Source of the DNA: Chondrus crispus
Lineage: Eukaryota > Rhodophyta > Florideophyceae > Gigartinales > Gigartinaceae
DNA length: 64,000 bases
Assembly (NCBI RefSeq): GCF_000350225.1
Contig: NW_005179179.1
Location: 156,609-220,608, forward strand
Direction: 5' to 3'
Shown: piece after piece, positions 10,000-20,594 of the stretch
How positions within the stretch are numbered: the first letter of the stretch is position 1
How the letters are laid out: each line of letters begins with the position of its first letter
Position numbers and translations under genes: made by a program
The notes under the pieces: generated by a model
The model's database searches: none
The model's input: only the letters and a program-made list of their open reading frames with translations
What the model was told of the DNA's origin: nothing

Positions 10000-10640
10000 C
10001 TGTCTTTCGGAGCCTCTCCGGCCTCTGTAAGATACGTCTTAGTGCTGAAGAATCGATTGATGGAGCAGTGCGTGCCGATAAAAGGCTTGGCGACCTGTTA
10101 CAAATTCCTTCGTGGGTTTATTCGGGGCCTCGTACGATGTTAATGCCCGGTACAGAAAGAAATAGGCGAGTTCATTGTGTTCCATTATTGCGTTTCGAAG
10201 CAGTACAAACTTGCTTTTGGCATAGAACGCCGATTGTCGAAACAACGGTCCATTTCATTCAGAGAGGCGAACAGGTCACTGTGGTCTAACCGGCTGATGG
10301 CCGCAAGACAGACGTTCTAATCAGGGTCCTCCACAGTCTGGAAGCGATGCAGTAGTGCTTTTTGGGCTTTGAATTCAATGGACTCATGCGTCACCTCACC
10401 ATTATGGCTGTATTTGTCAACGTAAAAGTCGAATGCCTCTCCCTGGAGTTAGCATGGATTGTTCCCAGCTTGGTCTGCGTCTGAATTTCCTCTCATCACC
10501 ACGTTCTCAGAAACAAATATAACCTTAGCAACGTCAGCTTCTTGATTGTCATCAGACACAAGTGAAGAAGATTTAACCAGGTTATTGAAGTCAGCTCTTT
10601 ACAAGATTACCACGTCAACGTGATATTTTGAGGGTGTCGC
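10000..10640 (-). pseudogene. Gag-like remnant, unknown family
   Basis: Minus-strand translation gives a coherent but broken protein. GEAFDFYVDKYSHNGEV and KAQKALLHRFQTVEDPD are followed by a stop, then CLAAISRLDHSDLFASLNEMD, then after a frameshift KSKFVLLRNAIMEHNELAYF and LYRALTSYEAP. The helical pattern and the order of blocks suggest a retrotransposon capsid (Gag). It does not resemble Gag of elements B or C, so it is probably from another family. At least two stops and one frameshift. Could also be another helical orphan protein. Confidence 0.35.
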
Positions 10641-11104
10641 TGTTCGTTTTTTTCATGGCTGCGCTTCACTCTTTCATCCCCCCACTCACTCCATGAGCTT
10701 CTCTTTTTATCGCCGTTCGCAACCCTCTAGTGTTTGTCGGACCGTCGGGCCTCAAATGAAGTCAAAAGTTATTTTATTTTTTCTGGGCAACCAAAATCAC
10801 GATTCGACATCTGCTTTTGAAAGCAACAGATAAAGAATTTGCTTCTTGATTCCAGCGAAAACCAACTCGTTGATGCATATGAAGGTGTTCAAAAGCGAAA
10901 GCCGGGTTGGAGTAAGTATTTTTCTTTAAGCTCATTTTATACCAGTAGTTTAGAAATATCGCTCTCAGAGCTATCTATTCCGTTCTCACTTTGGAAAAAT
11001 TTCAAACGAGTCATTTTACAAAAGAAAAATAGGATCAGTCGCCATCAAAGTTGAAAGGAAATAAATTCGCAGATGTTTTTGTTATGATAACGATTGGTCC
11101 AATA
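10641..11104. other. AT-rich intergenic stretch
   Basis: No ORF, repeat or RNA gene supported. Base composition is visibly more AT-rich than the gypsy elements on the left. Confidence 0.4.
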
Positions 11105-11409
11105 GACACTACACCCGGTAATGGGATTTAGTCTGGGGGAAAATTAGTGGAGAAAATGCGTAGTACCCAATTAGAATGGCCTACATTAATATCGGTTCGA
11201 CATGGATTAACTTTATTTAAAGACAGGGCGGTGTCCCACAGTATCAGTTCGGTGACTTTTGCCGAAATATGGGCCAATCCATTTTCCCCAGACTGTATAA
11301 AGTGGGTACCCAAATTAGAGTAGGCCATGCAAATTTATGTTCCAAGGTGCCGAAAATAGGCCTGTAAATTTGTCTAGCCCATACTAAATCCTGTTATCGG
11401 TGTAGTATC
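11105..11409. mobile_element. 305-bp MITE with TA target duplication
   Basis: Terminal inverted repeats of about 35 bp (left end gacactacacccggtaatgg; right end, reversed, gatactacaccgataacagg) share about three quarters of positions. TA dinucleotides flank both ends (11103-11104, 11410-11411). A second inverted pair, gtctgggg/ccccagac, lies inside. It has no coding capacity. The TA duplication suggests mobilisation by a Tc1/mariner or pogo transposase. Confidence 0.6.
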
Positions 11410-12880
11410 TATCCTACTGTGGCTTGTTCTCATATGAAGAAAGCTCTATTTTTAAAAAAATATTAAATTGAACATTCAAGATGCCACCTTGCCAAATATT
11501 TCCTCAACGAGCTTGTTTCCAGCAGTAGCACCTTACGGAAAAGCACAAATAGCCGCTTTGAACACCTAAAAAGCTTAAAATATAATTTAGATTGAGTACC
11601 AAGTTGCCTTTTTAAACTAGCTTTTTCGTTTCGAAGGTATTTTACATGCGGTTATATGGTGGTTCAAAAGTGCACCTTTTCCAGACATATCTATAAAAAC
11701 CAGAAAGAACAAGCAATTCTCGCAAAGTTCTTTCTGGGCCATAGTCAGTCATAGTAAGTCAAGTACGGTGGCACTGGTATCTTTTTCTTTCTTGTCGAGG
11801 AAGCGGAAGTCAAGAATAAAATAGTTCGAATAATGTCCTCGTATGAAGAAAAGTGCCCGATACTGTAGACACTAGAAAGCTCTAAAACTCTTGCCTAATT
11901 TTGCTCTTAAACCGAATTGTAATTCAAAAAGTCAAATTTATTGCAGTTCCATAAAAACCTCATCACAAGTATCACTGGCGATTAAATCGGCCTGACGCAG
12001 GAGGTAGATCTGGTACACTTCTTCTGTGCGATTTACGAGTTTGAAAGACGAGGTCGTGGAACGCCTCCTTCGTATTTTGTTATTGGATTATTTGATATCG
12101 TTCACATGACGGGGAACCCCCGACTACCCTCATGCTCATCTGCGGCGTTAGCTATGACGCACACATTGTGTGAACAAGAGACCGATGACTCCTCGTTTAC
12201 TCGTCGTCGCTCGTTGGTTATAAGTCTGTTCCCTGCGGGACAGACTGTCCTGTGCGGTCTGACAAACATCATGAGCAGAATCGTGAACAAATTTGTTGTA
12301 CACGTGTTGAATAGTGTATTTGAAAGTACTGTACATCCGCAGAATTGTGATGCAGCCAAGCTCCCAATTTAAGAAGGTTGGCCTCGTTTGCCCTTTTTTC
12401 TTCGGACACGTGTGTACCTGTGCACTTGTACCAATCGCGTCTGTACGTGGATATTCGCGCCCCACCTTGAGCCGGTTTGGAACGCTTCTAAAGGCACCGC
12501 CGAGTCCTATATCATCTCTACATATTTTATTTTGACCCTAAGAGCACGACCACCAATGGGCTAAATATTTACACCAATAGCACTGCGATAGCCCGCCAAT
12601 GTCGCCAAAACCGGACCCATCCCCACCAGGAATTTCTAGAAAAATGGAAATCTCGCAGACGGACGTCGCGCCGTGAGACTAATACTAATACTCACCTCTT
12701 ACTCCATTACACTCGGAACGAAACAGAAGGACGTAAAGGGGGGGCGCTAATTATGAAACGGCATGATAAAAAATATTGAAAAAACTACTTAGGCTGCTTC
12801 ATTTACGTCGTCGTGTTCTGGAGTTGTCCCTAACTGAGCCACGAAGCGGTGGGTCGGAAGCCAGGATCTAACCAGAATGT
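11410..12880. other. long intergenic stretch
   Basis: About 1.5 kb, AT-rich to 12,000 and mixed afterwards. Overlapping frames of 85-105 codons at 12,102-12,465 occur on both strands without any recognisable motif, so I do not call a gene. The stretch near 12,537-12,600 (agagcacgaccacca, tagcccgcc) recurs in inverted form at about 31,995-32,035 and may be the end of a small repeat. Confidence 0.35.
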
Positions 12881-13046
12881 CTAAAATCAAACGAGCAGCT
12901 CTGCGCATCACTTGTTGGGATCCCAGCGACTTTGTGCATTTGCATACAATTCGGGACATATATCATATTTGGCCCACAGAAAAATACTTTTTCTGCGGAA
13001 AATCATGCGCAACACGTCATTGTGAAACAGTGTGCACAACACTGCT

Positions 13047-14728
13047 TTACTTGTTAATGACCTTGCGCAGAGTTCGCAGACGACCAACAGCCCGACGCTT
13101 CTCAAGCGAACGCAATTGCCTGCTAAAGGACTCCATATTCATTCCCGCTAGAGTCGCTCGCCTTCTTAAAGCAAGATCATTGGCTCGTCGCAATTCACGC
13201 CTAGCACAATCGGATCGAGCAGCAGCACGCAATGATCGCTCAGCCGCCATTCGATCGCGGTTCCCTCGTGCAAGTCGTTCTCGTCGCTCCTTCACCTTAA
13301 TTAAATGTAGAGCCTTAGAAGAGGTAAGAACACATCCCGCAGTTGTGCTCAGATATCCGCTACTAGTCAGAACAGAGTCTTCCCCCAATGCTATCTGCCT
13401 GATTTCTCGACGCTTTGCCTTGAAAGCCTCCACTAACTGCTCTTGGGAAAAAATATTCTGAATACTCTGTCCAGACTCCGGCCTTGGAACTGACAAAAGT
13501 TTAGATGGGTCAAGTGGAAAACTACCAGATCGCCGAAATGAAGCCCGTATATTATCTCTAGTAAAGCATTCATGATACGCCGCTCGTAAGATAGAACAAA
13601 AATCAAGCACACTATACTCCTTGCTTCCGACCCTGTCGACAGTGTCACAAAGGGCCTTGTTGATGGCCTTCTTGTAAAGGCTGAACATGCATGTCGTCAT
13701 GACGACATCCAGCGGCTGGGTGTTTCCAGATGAGTGCGCGGGTCGCGCGTAAACGACCACCCTATTCTGTTCAAAGAAACATAGAACCTTAACGCTCATT
13801 TGAGATCTATATCCGTCATAAATTAACAAAACTTTCCGTCCGTTAGCTGTGAGATCCCGTACGTGATTCACAAAACATATAGCCCATTCAAAAAAAAGGT
13901 CGTGTCAACCCCGGCATTGTCGTGTCTGACTGTGACAAGTGCGCCGCGCGGCAATATGCCCGCAACACTGTCGACCACGACGTTTCCGTCTTTAAGAACA
14001 GTGCGGTACGGAATTACAGAACCTTTGAAGACGTACAGCGTAGGCCCTGCATCAACATCAGCATTTATACATGGCACGATTGTCACCCGACCGAAGGATT
14101 TGAACTCGACGGGTTTCATGTCACCACATCCGCCACGACGCAGTAAATACCTACACGAGGGCTTTCCATCAACGTCTCGACCGGCGGTAGCACCGCATTC
14201 GTCCAAATTGCATATGCGTGCGCCGTCGAAGCAGTGCTCTTCAAAAAGCTTACTGAGGGTGGCGAAATGTGTGGTGAGGATTTCGGCAGTACACGATAGA
14301 AATCTCTTCCCTTCTTGTCGAACCGGTTTGGCAAATCTAATGTCTTGGATATGGCGGCGCTGAAATGACCTTAAAAACGACCGACCAGGGCGACCGTTTG
14401 CACACGGAAGCTTACTTTGCCGAGGATGTGGGAGGTGTTCCGCAATAATGGAGATACCTTCTGCCAAATGCGTTCTATTCATGGGAACTCCCATGTCTGC
14501 ATACTTGTTGACAAGGGCAACAGCCATTTTCTCCTCGAGTGCTGTGAGGACAGGAGGGCGCCCGACGGATCGAGTGGGTGCGCTGGTCTTCTGTTGCTTG
14601 ATGTGATGGTGCAGTGTGGATAATGACACTTTTTGATTCGTGGCAGCTGCTCTCATGGACTTGCCATCTTTCAAGACGAGGCTGATTGCCTTTTTAAGCT
14701 TTTGCTGATACCTTTTTGTTACAGCCAT
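13047..14728 (-). pseudogene. pogo-like transposase, one frameshift from intact
   Basis: Start chosen at ATG 14,726-14,728 (MAVTKRYQQKLKKAISLVL), where helix-turn-helix homology begins; the frame upstream has no family similarity. The N-terminal HTH (about residues 1-50) is followed by a second DNA-binding domain (FLRSFQRRHIQDIRFAKP) and a DDE core with Asp in NLDECGAT, YDGYRSQM and TQPLDVV. The C-terminus is a basic helical tail (about residues 480-560). One frameshift interrupts it: a run of eight A at 13,890-13,897 where six or nine would keep the frame. This could be a homopolymer mutation or a sequencing error. It is closely related to the copy at 25,952-28,292. Terminal repeats not found. 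Confidence 0.8.
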
Positions 14729-14908
14729 GCTATGGCAGAACGTAAAGACGGTACTGGAATGAGAGTGAGGGACTGGGAGAGGTCTCGCGACTCGCGAGTC
14801 AAAGGTGTAGGCTGAGGTGGGAGGGGATATGATGGTGAAGGGAAGGCGGAATTTCCCTACGGAATTCGAATTTTGCAGGCTGCACGAATATGAAACTCGA
14901 GTGTCCAC

Positions 14909-15500
14909 GTAAAAGTCCCCTGCGAGTACGACGTGGAGATTTATTTTTAAATCTTATGAGCCACTTGGTAAATATTTGCATCACAGCAATGCTGACTTCG
15001 CTGTGTGCGAGGAAAAATCGGCGATTCAGGCAAATGTTCAAGAATTTTGAGCGTTCCGCTATTACAACCCCTGTCCGAAAATTGGCGCCCCTCCCTTATT
15101 TGGCAGGATACAATGCCGCGGACGACGGCTCCGCGATCAAATATGCACATCCATACATCGCGTTCTGTCGTCCTTGCGGTCTCCAAAAACTGGATCACAC
15201 TGCCGCAGTCGACAGACCACGACATCCCTCAGCTATAGCTATATTGCGCTGCCTCGCCGTAGCGAACTCTTGAAACGAGATCGAACCATCGGAAAGCACA
15301 CTGCACAAGACGATAGCACCCTCCATTATTAAACAACTGCTGTATGGAAGTGAATGGATTCTGTTACTGCGATCTTGCGATCATTTAAGCTCAAGAGCTG
15401 CTCTCATTCATCCTGCGCCATGTTAATGCTGCCTTTGAACTGCAACCAATAACCTCCTTGGTATCGACACCTCGTGGTCTTGCATCACAGATTCGCATAT
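14909..15500. other. intergenic stretch
   Basis: Frames of 77-127 codons on both strands show no motif. Presumably holds the 5' end of the pogo-like element and the left end of the Harbinger unit, but I could not find terminal repeats. Confidence 0.35.
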
Positions 15501-15518
15501 TAGTCATCGTACAGCAAC

Positions 15519-16945
15519 ATGCTTCCGAAGAGCGGGAGGATGAGGCCAGCTTATATGAGACTGTTCATGAGACGAAACCAGATAACGGGCCTTTGGAATA
15601 GAAACGCGCAACTCGACCTGACGGCTGTTGGTATGTTTGTCACAGAGCAAATGGATGATGGGAATGCGATATCTTCCGAGCCTCACAACAGTTCCACCCG
15701 AGGTAAAAGGATGATAATTCGTGGAGATGGAACCTGGATTGAAGACTCTCTATACCTGAAACCTCTATACATTTTGCAGTCGTTCAGACGCCGCTTTCGC
15801 ATCCCGAGAGCAATGTTTCATAGAATGCAAAAGGCCAGGCATATCCAAATGTCTGGGCGACTTTAACAAATGCGGCAAATAAGACTGGAATAGGGGTAGA
15901 ATTGAAGATACTTGCGTGTCTTCGATTATTGGGAAGCGGCCGATCGCTGGACGACATGGATGATAGCTGCCGAATGGGAAACGAGACTCTTCGAAAGTAT
16001 TTTAAACTTTTTTGTCGATTCATTCGCACACTTTATGGCCCTTCTTTTTTGAACAGACGGCCGAGCTCAAAGGAACTGGACGATATCGAGAAAAAGTATG
16101 CGGCTCATGGCTTTAGGGGCAGCGTGGGTGCCGTTGATTACTGTAACTTGATCTGGAAGAACTGCCCTCACCAGGAGAAGGGGCAATATCACTACAGTAA
16201 AGATGGGAAACTGGCTACGATGCAAGTGGAGGCCTGGTGTGATAGAGATCTGTACATTTAGCATTGGTTTCCAGGCCTCTGCGGTACGAACAACGACAAA
16301 ACAGTTCTGGCATCTTCACCCTTGTTTAATGATATTCTCATCGGACGGTATAATTTCCGACTATCATCCAACTTCCGCATCGAAGGATCTAGTCAGGACC
16401 GAGAGTTACCCTTTTTTCTAGGTGATGGGATTTATCCGAACTGGCCTTTGTTTGGGAAGCCAATAAAGGACCCGAATGGACAAGTAGAATTTGACTACAC
16501 GAAGAGACAGGAAGGCTTACGAAACGATATTGAGAGGGCGTTTGGTGTTATACAAGCTAGGTTTCATATCCTCTGGAAGGAGTCTCATTACTGGTACAAG
16601 CAAGATATTCTAGAGATCAGTGACACATGTGTCACCTTACATAATATGATGGTACTAATGAACCAACTAGGGGAATTTGGTGAGGACTTGGAAGAGGAAG
16701 GAGGTGCGTTTAACGTTATAACAGAAATGTACGATGACGAAATGACCCAGATACAAGCAAGTAATATCTCAAATCAAGAACCGCACGCAAATAGCACAGC
16801 GAACGGTTCTGATCCCCAGATAAATGGGGAGGAGATAAGGATTCGGGAGAGGTATATGACGGTTGATTCGGCGTTTGTGTGTCTGCAGGAGGATCTTGGA
16901 CATGCAGTCCAGTTGCAAAAGCTCAATACGCCCAATGTAGTCTGA
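15519..16945 (+). pseudogene. PIF/Harbinger transposase
   Basis: Similar to plant-type Harbinger transposases (DDE_Tnp_4 / Plant_tran fold). The N-terminus (15,519-15,866) has SFRRRFRIPRAMFHRM. After a frameshift near 15,840 the core gives GAVDYCNLIWKNCPH (first Asp), FFLGDGIYPNW (second Asp) and NDIERAFGVIQARF (Glu), then the CVTLHNMMV block typical of the C-terminal end. A TAG at 16,259-16,261 replaces the Trp expected after DLYI. The acidic tail beyond residue about 300 is element-specific. The enzyme would cut at TIRs and make TWA target duplications. Its partner protein lies downstream on the opposite strand. Confidence 0.85.
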
Positions 16946-17222
16946 AAGTAAATATCCGAAGTATTCCGTTGCAATACCCATACATGGTAGCTGTGAATAT
17001 GTGAAACGATATTGAAGAACAATACCGAAAGTGTCGGCATACGCGAAATTATGGAAGAGCAATGGAAGAATTGTGCCCGTTTATTCCATTGAGTTAATCA
17101 TGAGCTTTTTCATGTGTCTGGATCTCAAACGGGATGTTGAGTTATAAAACTCTACACTGCAACAACACTTACATAAAAGCCATGTCTCTATGATCTCCGA
17201 AAGAATGATCTCGATACGTACA

Positions 17223-18626
17223 TTATGACTCAGAAATACCTATGACATCGTCATCATCGGACCGGAAATCCATCACTCTAAAACTGGCGCCTCCTAGTGG
17301 CACCCCTTTGTTTCGAAAGCCACCGTCCCCTTGTATTGGGGTAGAAGTGGTCCTCTTACCCTGGCTAACATCTTTCTCCCTCTCCGGTGTCGCTGCCGGA
17401 TTTTCCTGGAGATCTCTAATATCTCTTTCATCCTGCCCTGTCCTTTTTAAGACCTCTACAGTACGTTGACGAATGCGGGCTTTGGTTTCAGTAATAACTA
17501 AAACCATCAGTGACTGGTATTCTTCTGAACCTTTCGGCAGAAGCTGCCACAAATGGAGATCTCGCTCCCAATCCATGGACGTTTTGGATTCTGCCATAGA
17601 GGACTCCATCAATGCATTTCCCTTATCCATACTCTTGCGAAGATCTCCCAGTGCCACACAACTCTGCACGCGTTTACGTTCACGCATTTCCTCCTCTTTC
17701 ATCTTCTTTGCACCAAGCGGGCGCTTGCGATTAAATTTCTCTTTTTCAACGGTATCCAGTGTTAGAGGTGTAGTTTTCTTGCTAATGTAATGGCGCACTG
17801 TTTCCACCCCTTCTCCAGAACTTCCTATTTCCCTTGCGGCCTGTTCAATTTCAACACCGGCCTCAACTTCAACGACATCATACACAACGGTGGCTTCGAC
17901 GGGAGAAGCTCTCGCTCCAGTGGGGTTGGACGCCTTGTGGCCAAGATAAGCACCGCCAAATTTAGGTTGCTCGGAAAGGTAATCAGCGGCTTTCATGAAT
18001 TTGAATGGTTGGGAATACTGAAAGACTCCATTTCTGTCTTTTGCCCCTGCACGTCTGCGAAAATCTTCCATGGCCAATTCGGCGCAGTCTGCATCGGTCG
18101 TTCCGGAAATTGGAACCGAGCTGATCTTCGATACAGCGGCGAGGTAATGTTGGGCGCTGCCAAATACTTCGCAGGGACTCTAGTGTCCTGTCCATGTTGT
18201 AATTCGTCTTGCAATAATCAGCGGTACCAGCCCAGAGAGAATAATCTGTTTGGTTCGGCCCTCTCATGGACTGGTACACCCAGGCCTTGGCAAGATAAAG
18301 TGCTTCATCTGCCGCAAATGTTTTTCCTCTCCCCTTTGAGGAAGCTTCTCTGCAACCTTGGGTGCGCCGCGACGCGATACGCGCCGCTTCACGGTCTTAC
18401 TGTTTGGATTTGTGCCTGTGTCCGGGATGACCTCAGGTATTGGATGCGTCGTAATAGCACTAGCTTGCAAGGGGAGATTATAATGCGTTTCATAGGGCGT
18501 GCCGGCTGCTGCTCGAGGTGTGTTGCTCACATGCTGAGTTCGGGATACACTGATGTCATTGCGAAGGGCATCCCGGGGGAATTCGTATTGTGACGGAGGT
18601 TGTGTGGTTCTGCTGCTTTCTGGCAA
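17223..18626 (-). pseudogene. Harbinger Myb/SANT-like DNA-binding protein
   Basis: Three minus-strand frames combine into the second protein usual in Harbinger elements. The 18,626-18,264 part is a disordered, basic N-terminus ending in HLRQMKHFIL. After a frameshift near 18,275, AKAWVYQSMRGPNQTDYSLW is the trihelix/SANT block (18,279 downward), and RTLESLRSIWQR the recognition helix. After another shift near 18,080, DFRRRAGAKDRNGVFQY and PFKFMKAADYL continue to a charged helical C-terminus (residues about 120-230 of the last frame) and an acidic end. In known Harbinger systems this protein brings the transposase to the nucleus and the TIRs. It converges on the transposase gene with a 277-bp gap. 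Confidence 0.7.
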
Positions 18627-19072
18627 ATCTTACGCCTCGGTTTCAGGAATTTCCCCCGAAAACTCGGGGCTGCCATCTTCTTCGGATGAACAGGAGGACA
18701 TGCTGACATGTACATAGACTTGCAGCGACAACCCAACGTCCTCCCGCGGGTTGAATGTATGAGACTGAGATGACGAGTGATTGAAGAAGTATACAGACGA
18801 TGACAGCCCATCCGGACTTTGGCGCTAGGGTGACTTTGATCTACGGTCGCCGCGCGGTATGGCGGGAAGGGCTCCACTCGAACCTCGCGGCGCCAATCTG
18901 GAGGGCTATCGGATAATCGGAGGTTGCTCATTGGCCGTTGTGATCATGAATTCTGAATAAAATACCTGCATTTACGGATAGCCCAGTGCTATCCGCATGT
19001 CTATAATTGGAAAATATAGATATGCGGATAGCCCGTTTTGCAGATTATAGCCCGCCAAAATCCATTGTTGAT
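18627..19072. other. intergenic with 18-bp hairpin
   Basis: Contains an inverted repeat with arms at 18,988-19,005 and 19,015-19,032 (gctatccgcatgtctata, one mismatch), preceded by another ggatagccc at 18,976. It may be the right end of the Harbinger unit or an independent small hairpin element. Confidence 0.4.
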
Positions 19073-19149
19073 GTTGGATATCGCTGCTATATATACTGTG
19101 CACATCCAACTCCACCTGTCTCCTGGCCAGGGGGCACTCCCTTTTACCT
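19073..19149 (+). repeat. dispersed repeat R, copy 1
   Basis: A 77-bp unit beginning gttggatatcgctgctatat and containing the core tactgtgcacatcc ... ctgtctcctggccaggggg ... cactcccttttacc. Highly similar copies lie at 36,056-36,131 and, split by the Tc1 element, at about 29,671-29,699 plus 31,881-31,936. No tRNA-like A or B box seen. Confidence 0.65.
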
Positions 19150-19292
19150 GAGGTTATGGTCCCATAGCGCATCCTGCTGGGCACCGATGCTCAACACAAG
19201 TGATCGCGAGTTCAACTTTCAATATCTTTCCAAGATTTTCAACTGTACGGCGACTGTCAAGCACCCCCCTTACAGCACGCTCCAACACCAAG

Positions 19293-19764
19293 TGTAACGC
19301 CTTACTAGAATTACACGTGTACTTGAAAGGCGTTGTCCCATTTATGCCATCACTGTGCTCCCTGGTCCTCCTTCTTTAAAGAGTAAGGTTTCTACTTCGT
19401 TCTATTCTCCGCAGAGAGCCGAAGAGGACCAAAGAAGAGGACAAAGAGGACCGAGGAGGAGAAACATGCAAATAGTAAGGTGGAAAATTGGCACTGGGAG
19501 AGGTGATTATAGTCGAGAAGTTAGTTTTTAATGTAGTCTAGCGTGATATCAGTCTAGTATAGCTACATTCTAGGTTTGTATAAAGAGGGTTCGTCGACTG
19601 CGAGCTGGGGGTTCGAAGGGGGTAGGCACAACCACCTGCTAAACATAGGCGCCACCTTCAACCCCGAGTGAGCCATCATCTAGGGCCGCTTTCAACAACC
19701 GCAAGTTTCCCAAAAAAGTAAGTCATACTTTCCAATCTATCATAACAATTTCCGAACCACTAAA
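19293..19764 (+). repeat. element B 5' LTR
   Basis: Begins tgtaacgcc and ends near ccactaaa, matching 25,137-25,609. A TATAAA at 19,579-19,584 lies 286 bases in and is the likely core promoter for element RNA. Confidence 0.85.
19579..19584 (+). promoter_or_regulatory. TATA box in B LTR
   Basis: TATAAA followed by a purine run. The same motif is kept in the 3' LTR at 25,424-25,429. Confidence 0.5.
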
Positions 19765-19814
19765 ACTGGTAGCATCGCTCCAGATCTCTAACCGAACAAT
19801 TTTTAATTTTCCAA

Positions 19815-20456
19815 GTGTCTGAAATTTCTAAATTAACGAATCGTGAAGCCCAACCGGCGGATCAGGTCGCTGTTGTAGAAAAAATTGCTCAAAAGCTAGA
19901 TTCGGAAATTGCGGCCAGCGAGGCGCCTCAGCAACCTCAGAAAAATTCAATAAAAAATAGCAAACCATTGGATAACGAGCGCTCCTTACTGGACGCTCTC
20001 GAAGCAGGCGCGCTCAATCAAGGTCTCACCATCACCCTACACGGCCACGTGTCACAGCCAATTGGGCCCCGTTGCTCCACTTGTCGTTCCAATAAGCCGC
20101 CGTCGCAGTTGTGGGAGGACCACAATCAATCGGAGGACCATATTAGAAGACTCATTACGGCTCGTTGGTTCAACAGTGCATTAAATAATTTGGATACAGA
20201 ACACAAGAAAATTTTATCCATTCGTTGCGAACTGTGTCGCACTAATTACAGTAATCCGCTACTGTACAACATCCATAAGTTGGACGACGAACATCGACGC
20301 TGTAAGGAAAAACTTCTCCGCTTGGTCCACTTGGCTTCCGAAAAGCACGTGATTCAACGTTGGACAAAAATCACGAAGCCGAAAAAAACCAATCCGCATA
20401 ATATTTCAAAAACGTTGAAGTATTTTACCAAGTACGCTAAAAAGTACAACAATTAG
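19815..20456 (+). CDS. double zinc-finger accessory ORF upstream of gag (element B)
   Basis: A complete 213-residue ORF begins 50 bases after the 5' LTR and stops 138 bases before gag, in the same phase. It carries two zinc fingers with identical spacing C-x2-C-x12-H-x5-H: CSTC...H...H at about residues 87-109 and CELC...H...H at about 136-158. This is the spacing of U1/matrin-type C2H2 fingers, which bind RNA or double-stranded nucleic acid. The N-terminal 60 residues are charged and Gln-rich; the C-terminus is strongly Lys-rich (KPKKTNPHNISKTLKYF). It is not the usual gag knuckle. I infer a nucleic-acid-binding accessory role, for example RNA packaging or regulation. It is intact although pol is broken. 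Confidence 0.7.
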   Translation: MSEISKLTNREAQPADQVAVVEKIAQKLDSEIAASEAPQQPQKNSIKNSKPLDNERSLLDALEAGALNQGLTITLHGHVSQPIGPRCSTCRSNKPPSQLWEDHNQSEDHIRRLITARWFNSALNNLDTEHKKILSIRCELCRTNYSNPLLYNIHKLDDEHRRCKEKLLRLVHLASEKHVIQRWTKITKPKKTNPHNISKTLKYFTKYAKKYNN

Positions 20457-20594
20457 TAAATTGAATTTTTTGGGTTAAAAATCAAACAAAGCCACACTAA
20501 ATTCCTTTTTTCTACTTTAGCTACTAAAGTGAAAACGTTTGGAAAATCTGCAAGTACTTAGCAAAAAGTCACCAAAAGCAGACACATTAGAAAA

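Noticed and set aside
12102-12535. Overlapping frames on both strands
   Set aside because: No motif in any phase, no repeats; probably chance.
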